Below are positions 59,611 to 64,000 of a stretch of 64,000 nucleotides of DNA, piece after piece (position 1 is the first letter of the stretch; each line of letters starts with the position of its first letter). This stretch comes from Intestinimonas butyriciproducens (lineage in GTDB: Bacteria > Bacillota > Clostridia > Oscillospirales > Oscillospiraceae): the NCBI RefSeq assembly GCF_004154955.1, contig NZ_CP011524.1, forward strand, positions 1,922,001 through 1,986,000, given 5' to 3'. The notes under the pieces were generated by a model that was given only the letters and a program-made list of their open reading frames with translations, did no database searches and was not told the origin of the DNA. The position numbers were made by a program, and so were the translations under genes.

Positions 59611-61166
59611 AGGCGCGGCCCCCCCGGCTCCCCCTTTTGGGCGACGGCGCGGCGGGCCAGCTTGACGCCGGAGAGCATCACCGAAAAGACAAACCAAAAG
59701 ATCACCATGACGCGGGGATAATTCCACAGGTAGTCGGCCAGACAGTCCACCAGGATGCCCGCCACGGCGGCGGCGGCGCCAATGGTGATGAGGCGCACCT
59801 CATGGGGGCAGTGGAGCCTTGCCGCCTTGGACGCTGCCTTGACCCCGGAGATCATGGTAGCCAAATAAGACACGATGCCAATGAGGCCGGTCTCCAGCCA
59901 GATCTGCAAATAAAGGTTGTGGGCGTGGACAAAGGGCGCCGTGCCGTGATAGAGGTTCAGGTCCTTGATGGCCAGCCGCACCGCATCGGTACCCAGCCCC
60001 GCGCCCCGGACAGGGCGTTCCCGGATCATCTCCAAAGCCGCCTGATACAGTGGGAAGCGGCTGGAGGTGGAGCTGTCCTTCAGGTTGAAAATCGTAAGGA
60101 TCCGGTTGAAAATAGTGTCCGGCAGCATGGGAAGCGCCAGCAGGCCCAGGAGGATCAGCCCTGGGATCAGCTTCCGGTTCCACAGGAATACAAAGACCGC
60201 CGCCGACACCACCGCGCCGATCCAACTGGCTCTGGAATAGGTCATGCCCAAAGCCATGATACCCACACCCGCCGCGCACAGCGCCCCCAGGCGGCCCCAG
60301 ACAGATTTGCTGCACAGCACCAGCGCCGCCGCCAGAGGAATGAGCATCACCAATACCTCGGCAAAGGCGTTTGGATTCTCAAAGACCGAGAACACCCGGC
60401 CCGGCATCCCCTCGTTGAGGAGGGGGTCCACATAGGAGTAGTTGACCTCCACCCCCTGGATACGCTGCACGATGCCATAGGCCCCGGTACAGAACATGGC
60501 CAGAGAGGCAAATCCCGCCAAGCGCTTGAGTTGACCCGGGCGCTCCACACTGCTTACTGTCACCGCCACGCAGAGCATACCGGTCAGATGGAAAAAGAGG
60601 AAGCGCAGGGACAGCGCCGAGGAATAGGACACCGGCCAGGCCAGACATACCGCCCCGGCAAAAATGACCGCATAGGGCCCTACGCTCTTGAGGTCCAGCC
60701 GCAGAGCCCGGCTGCGCATACCGCCCGCCAGGAAAAGCAGCGCCATGAGAACAAAGCCCATCAGGGAGTAGCGATTGTCCCAGTTGTCGTAGGGCACCAC
60801 CATGACCGCCAGCATCAGCCAGCCGATGGCCGCCGGCGTCTGCTCCCCCGCCCCAAAGGCCATAAGGGCGCACACGCTGTTGTCGAATATCGGCCGGAAC
60901 TTTCGGTAAGTCCAGTGCAGAAGCGCCGCCGGGAGATTGAGCAGCGTCTCCATTGCCCGGCAGATCAGGCTGTCCCGCCATGCCCTGGGGAGGACCCCCT
61001 CCCGGACCAGAAGGCTCATAACGGCGCTTGCGTGAAACCAGCGGGTCCACACGCGGGACACCCCCCGCAGGAACCTGGCCAGGCCGCTCTCCTCATACCA
61101 GCCGTATAACACATACCACAGCCGCAGCAGAAGTCCTCCCACCGCGCTGTTTTCCATCATCTCCAA
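59607..61166 (-). CDS. O-antigen ligase / polymerase-like membrane protein (Wzy_C)
   Basis: 519 residues, about twelve membrane segments. Family motifs FENPNAFAEVLVML, MTYSRASWIG, RPVRGAGLGTD and HAHNLYLQIWLETGLIG surround the large external loop. In a Gram-positive host it probably links or polymerises surface polysaccharide or teichoic-type glycan. It follows the glycosyltransferase by 15 bases. Confidence 0.9.
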   Translation of the reverse strand: MEMMENSAVGGLLLRLWYVLYGWYEESGLARFLRGVSRVWTRWFHASAVMSLLVREGVLPRAWRDSLICRAMETLLNLPAALLHWTYRKFRPIFDNSVCALMAFGAGEQTPAAIGWLMLAVMVVPYDNWDNRYSLMGFVLMALLFLAGGMRSRALRLDLKSVGPYAVIFAGAVCLAWPVSYSSALSLRFLFFHLTGMLCVAVTVSSVERPGQLKRLAGFASLAMFCTGAYGIVQRIQGVEVNYSYVDPLLNEGMPGRVFSVFENPNAFAEVLVMLIPLAAALVLCSKSVWGRLGALCAAGVGIMALGMTYSRASWIGAVVSAAVFVFLWNRKLIPGLILLGLLALPMLPDTIFNRILTIFNLKDSSTSSRFPLYQAALEMIRERPVRGAGLGTDAVRLAIKDLNLYHGTAPFVHAHNLYLQIWLETGLIGIVSYLATMISGVKAASKAARLHCPHEVRLITIGAAAAVAGILVDCLADYLWNYPRVMVIFWFVFSVMLSGVKLARRAVAQKGEPGGPRL

Positions 61167-61181
61167 GGGAAACGCCTCCTC

Positions 61182-62201
61182 TTACCGGTTCTTGAGACTG
61201 TACATCAGGGCCAGAGCCGTATACCACCGCCGGCACACCAGATTGGCGACGATCTGCTTATTCCGTCCCAGGCCCCGGGGCTTCAGCTTCCGGATCGCCT
61301 CCGCCATCTCGCTCTCCAGCGCATAGGCCGCCACCCTGCGCTTCTTCTCCTGCATGGTGGCCGGATTGCCGGCGGCAAATTCGTTGCCTATGGCGATGAG
61401 GAGCCCCGCCCAGCAGGTGCTCTCTCTCCACTCCGGATCGTCGTCGTCCAGCCCGTACCTGGCCGCCAGGGCGCTCTTATCCGCATAAAATTTTCGGAAG
61501 GTATCCATATAATCCGGGAGGTAATTCCGGGTCACGGAGGCCGGATTTTGCAGATAGTAGTACAGGGGCACATCCACCATTGCCAGCCTCCGGGAAAGGC
61601 AGAAGTATTCCATCAGAAACAGCTCGTCCTCCAGATAAGCGCCGGAAAAACGCAGGTCGTGCTCTGCGAGGATGGCCCTGGAAAAGAGGAAGCGCCAAAT
61701 GTATCCGTTAAGGACCTCGCCCGGCTTTCCAAGGCGGCTGCCCAGAAGCCGGTCCACCACCCCCCTCCGGATCTCCTCCGAGCCGTACACCCCCGACGGC
61801 ATGGCGCCGGGTTCAGCCCACTTCTCCCCGTCCGGACGCACATTCCAGTGGGCGCACCCCGCGGTATCGGCCTGCCCCGAACGGAGCGCATCCAGCAGGG
61901 TAGCGCACAGCTCGGGGGCGATCCAGTCGTCGGCATCCACAAAAAGAATGTGCTCCCCCGCCGCCGCCTGCATCCCCAGGTTCCGGGCGGAACTCACCCC
62001 GCCGTTGGGCTTATGGAACACCCGCACACGTCCGTCTCCGGCTGCGTATCGGTCACAGAGCCCTCCGCTTCCGTCCGGGGAGCCGTCGTCAATGAGGAGC
62101 AACTCCCAGTCCTGAAAAGTCTGTGCCAGTACGGACTCCACACATTTGGGGAGAACAGCTTCCGCCTTGTAGACGGGAACGATGATGGAAATGATGGGCA
62201 T
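61182..62201 (-). CDS. Glycosyltransferase family 2
   Basis: 339 residues from ATG 62201, set by GAGGAGG. GT-A fold: SIIVPVYKAEAVLPKCVESVL, DDGSPDGSG, NGGVSSARNLG and the metal-binding FVDADDW. The C-terminal part has an amphipathic helical region. It adds a sugar to a surface glycan; donor and acceptor are unknown. It is the first gene of the glycan operon. Confidence 0.92.
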   Translation of the reverse strand: MPIISIIVPVYKAEAVLPKCVESVLAQTFQDWELLLIDDGSPDGSGGLCDRYAAGDGRVRVFHKPNGGVSSARNLGMQAAAGEHILFVDADDWIAPELCATLLDALRSGQADTAGCAHWNVRPDGEKWAEPGAMPSGVYGSEEIRRGVVDRLLGSRLGKPGEVLNGYIWRFLFSRAILAEHDLRFSGAYLEDELFLMEYFCLSRRLAMVDVPLYYYLQNPASVTRNYLPDYMDTFRKFYADKSALAARYGLDDDDPEWRESTCWAGLLIAIGNEFAAGNPATMQEKKRRVAAYALESEMAEAIRKLKPRGLGRNKQIVANLVCRRWYTALALMYSLKNR

Positions 62202-62353
62202 GAGGTTTCCTCCTCGCTTGCGCTCAATCCGAATCAGGACGCCGCAGCCGTTGCGTCCGTGTGCCGCGTCGATTGGTGATATTATATCGTTCTTTTCCCT
62301 GAAATGCAACAGCAGCTTCCGGGCCGACCGCGGGCATCCCCCGCGTAAACGGC

Positions 62354-62389
62354 AGAGAGCGGCTTCGGTCCGCACCAAAGCCGCTCTCT
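62354..62389. terminator. Hairpin downstream of the DUF4340 gene
   Basis: GAGAGCGGCTT pairs with AAGCCGCTCTC around TGGACC-type loop bases (62354-62389). It ends the DUF4340 transcript on the - strand; no long T-run follows. Confidence 0.65.
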
Positions 62390-62433
62390 CAGGATGATCC
62401 GCGCCTATGCCTTCCGCCCGGCGCCGCGCGGGG

Positions 62434-63843
62434 TCAGTTCAAAACGATCTCATTGACAGCCTCTATCAAATCGACCACATCGGCTCTCGCCACCAGGGAC
62501 ACCGGCGTCCCATCCACCACCGCAAGGCAGTTCGTTCCGTCGTACCGGTACAGCTCGATCCGGACTTCTGGGTAGTTTTCATTGTCCAGATGGACGGTCA
62601 GGCCGATCTCCTTTTTCTGCGTTGGGCGTTCGTCTGTAAAGCTCTCGGCCTTGAGGGATTCCAGCGCGCTCTGGAGATCGCCGATCTCCAATTCCTCCCC
62701 CAAATAGGAGTAGGTGTGGCCGTCTCCGCTCCCTTCGGCAGTTATGCTGTATGCGGCCCCCTCCAGGGAGATATCGAGCTGCATGACGTCAGAAAAGTCT
62801 GCGGAGAGCACCTCAAGATGGCGGAGCGCGTCATAGGAGGCGTCCATCAGCGCCTTATATTCATTCGCTGTGATCCGGTAGACAATCCGGGAGTCTCCCA
62901 CCCTTGCGTATGCCGTGATCTCCTCCTCGTCAGTACCTTCCTCCTGATCGGAGGCTTCTTCGGCGGCTTTTTGCTTCTCCGGGTCCCGGCTGATTTGGAG
63001 GGCAAAGGTCTGGGTGATCTCATTGCGCGCCTCGTCCTCATATGTGTAGTCCACCGTGACCGTGAGCTCCGGCGTATCCAGTCCGCAGGCCTCCAGCTCC
63101 TCCGCCGTGGCGTTGTAGGTCACATAATCGGTCAGGCTCAGTCCGCTGATTTTTTGCAGATAGGCATCTACTCTGGATGTATCAAGCGGCAGCAGGCTCC
63201 CCGCCCGTTCCGCAAAGTATACATCCTCCTCGCAGTAGGTGTTGCCGCTGTCCTCCTCATAGGTGATGCTGTACGATTCCGTACCGGCGAACCGGATCCC
63301 CGTCACTTTGTCAAAATCCGGCGTTTCATCGTGATCGATCATATCGCTGAGGCCGGCGTCAAAATAGTCCAGCGGATCATTCTGCACCAGATAGACGTTT
63401 CCGTCCCCAACGGAGACATACCGCTGCGAATCCATGCTGCTGTAATTGCCCAGCAGGATCTCCCAGGTCTCATCCGCCGTTGACAGGCGGATGGTGCAGA
63501 TCGGTTTATCCAGGCCATACTGACCGTAATCCTCCACGTCTTCGATGATAAAGGAAACGCCGAAAGCCCGAAACAGTTCCAATCTCTCCTGCATCTTTTC
63601 CTCATCCACCGGGAATGCCGCATCCCCGTCATAAAGCCATGTGTCCTCTTTGTGGAACGCGAGTGTTTCGGACCCGTATTCCCAGGACAGTGTCTGCACA
63701 GCGTCGCTGTCGATCTCCAAAACGATGGCATCGCTGTTCCGGATCACCTCCTTATGCTCCTCATACCGAATGACGCCGAATGTCGCGGCACAGGCCGCAA
63801 GCAGAAGTCCCAACAGTATCAAGAGCCTCCTAGACCGTTTCAC
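62434..63843 (-). CDS. DUF4340 domain protein of a Gld-type ABC locus
   Basis: 469 residues from GTG 63843 in an overlap with the upstream gene. An N-terminal membrane anchor (LLILLGLLLAACAATFGVI) is followed by repeated DUF4340 units (SWEYGSETLAFHKEDTWLYDG; SLTDYVTYNATAEELEACGL). An acidic Glu/Asp-rich insertion lies near residues 285-305. In many anaerobes this protein follows GldG- and permease-type genes of an uncharacterised exporter. Confidence 0.85.
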   Translation of the reverse strand: MKRSRRLLILLGLLLAACAATFGVIRYEEHKEVIRNSDAIVLEIDSDAVQTLSWEYGSETLAFHKEDTWLYDGDAAFPVDEEKMQERLELFRAFGVSFIIEDVEDYGQYGLDKPICTIRLSTADETWEILLGNYSSMDSQRYVSVGDGNVYLVQNDPLDYFDAGLSDMIDHDETPDFDKVTGIRFAGTESYSITYEEDSGNTYCEEDVYFAERAGSLLPLDTSRVDAYLQKISGLSLTDYVTYNATAEELEACGLDTPELTVTVDYTYEDEARNEITQTFALQISRDPEKQKAAEEASDQEEGTDEEEITAYARVGDSRIVYRITANEYKALMDASYDALRHLEVLSADFSDVMQLDISLEGAAYSITAEGSGDGHTYSYLGEELEIGDLQSALESLKAESFTDERPTQKKEIGLTVHLDNENYPEVRIELYRYDGTNCLAVVDGTPVSLVARADVVDLIEAVNEIVLN

Positions 63844-64000
63844 TCTGCATCCTCCTTCTCCTCAAAATCACGCCCATCCCAATCCCCAGATACAGGAGCG
63901 GGAACACACCGATCATCGCCACCTTCAAAAGGGAAGCCGTGGAATCCCGAATGGTCAGATAGTTATAGTTCAAGGATTTGCTGCGGATCGCCATCGCGTC
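63830..64000 (-). CDS. C-terminal end of a GldG-type ABC auxiliary protein (5' end outside window)
   Basis: Open to the right edge; only about 56 codons are visible. They contain AIRSKSLNYNYLTI, a single membrane segment (VAMIGVFPLLYLGIGMGVIL) and a basic tail (RRRRM). This arrangement is the usual end of GldG-family proteins. It overlaps the DUF4340 start by 14 bases. Confidence 0.75.
   Translation of the reverse strand, partial: DAMAIRSKSLNYNYLTIRDSTASLLKVAMIGVFPLLYLGIGMGVILRRRRMQSETV

Overview
The window is high-GC, densely coded DNA from what looks like a spore-forming anaerobic member of the Clostridia, most like the Oscillospiraceae (Flavonifractor / Intestinimonas / Lawsonibacter type). 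This is inferred from the combination of an acyl-CoA dehydratase activase system, CotF-type spore coat proteins, an SLH-domain surface protein, class III fructose bisphosphatase, long class II GalT, a CprABC-like peptide-resistance locus and frequent GTG/TTG starts behind strong GGAGG ribosome sites. I saw no rRNA, tRNA or CRISPR array. The only mobile-element gene is one serine recombinase.

Layout. 1-7.2 kb: the end of an activase-type protein, a decayed GNAT gene, a COG3581-like partner, a second GNAT, two related lipoproteins and a MATE exporter. 7.2-8.0 kb: an AT-rich RibD/DHFR-like gene between hairpins, probably acquired. 8.1-9.4 kb: brnQ. 9.5-20.2 kb: the most striking part. A cobalamin riboswitch with two tandem terminators precedes two NifD/NifK-like subunits, a NifH-like ATPase and a NifB-like radical SAM protein. 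These are followed by a FecCD/BtuCD-type ABC importer with four substrate-binding modules in three lipoproteins, one of them a two-domain fusion. The cysteine pattern differs from true nitrogenase, so this is best read as an uncharacterised B12-regulated nitrogenase-like reductase linked to uptake of a metal chelate or tetrapyrrole.

20.2-28.4 kb: an enoate-reductase-type flavoenzyme, a galE-galT operon with a divergently regulating LacI-type repressor and matching palindromic operators, and fbp. 28.4-32.4 kb: a four-repeat zinc-ribbon protein and a small zinc-ribbon protein, a gene remnant, a serine recombinase and a ComEC-like metallo-beta-lactamase lipoprotein. 32.6-35.6 kb: a MATE exporter behind an attenuator-like leader (leader peptide containing Arg-Leu-Arg, pseudoknot, terminator) and an SLH protein. 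35.7-37.9 kb: a c-di-GMP enzyme gene destroyed by several frameshifts and a stop codon.

38.5-46.5 kb: a dipeptide/oligopeptide ABC importer operon ending in gamma-glutamyltransferase, consistent with uptake and breakdown of gamma-glutamyl peptides or glutathione. One of its ATPases carries a coiled-coil insertion of about 200 residues. 46.7-50.9 kb: response regulator, ABC exporter and histidine kinase of the antimicrobial-peptide resistance type. 50.9-55.8 kb: rqcH, mini-RNase III, superoxide dismutase, an ECF S component with a DUF4430 protein (a possible second corrinoid link), and coat proteins. 55.9-64 kb: a membrane-bound HD-GYP phosphodiesterase with DUF5317 protein, a HAD phosphatase / O-antigen-ligase-like / glycosyltransferase operon, and the end of a GldG/DUF4340 ABC locus.
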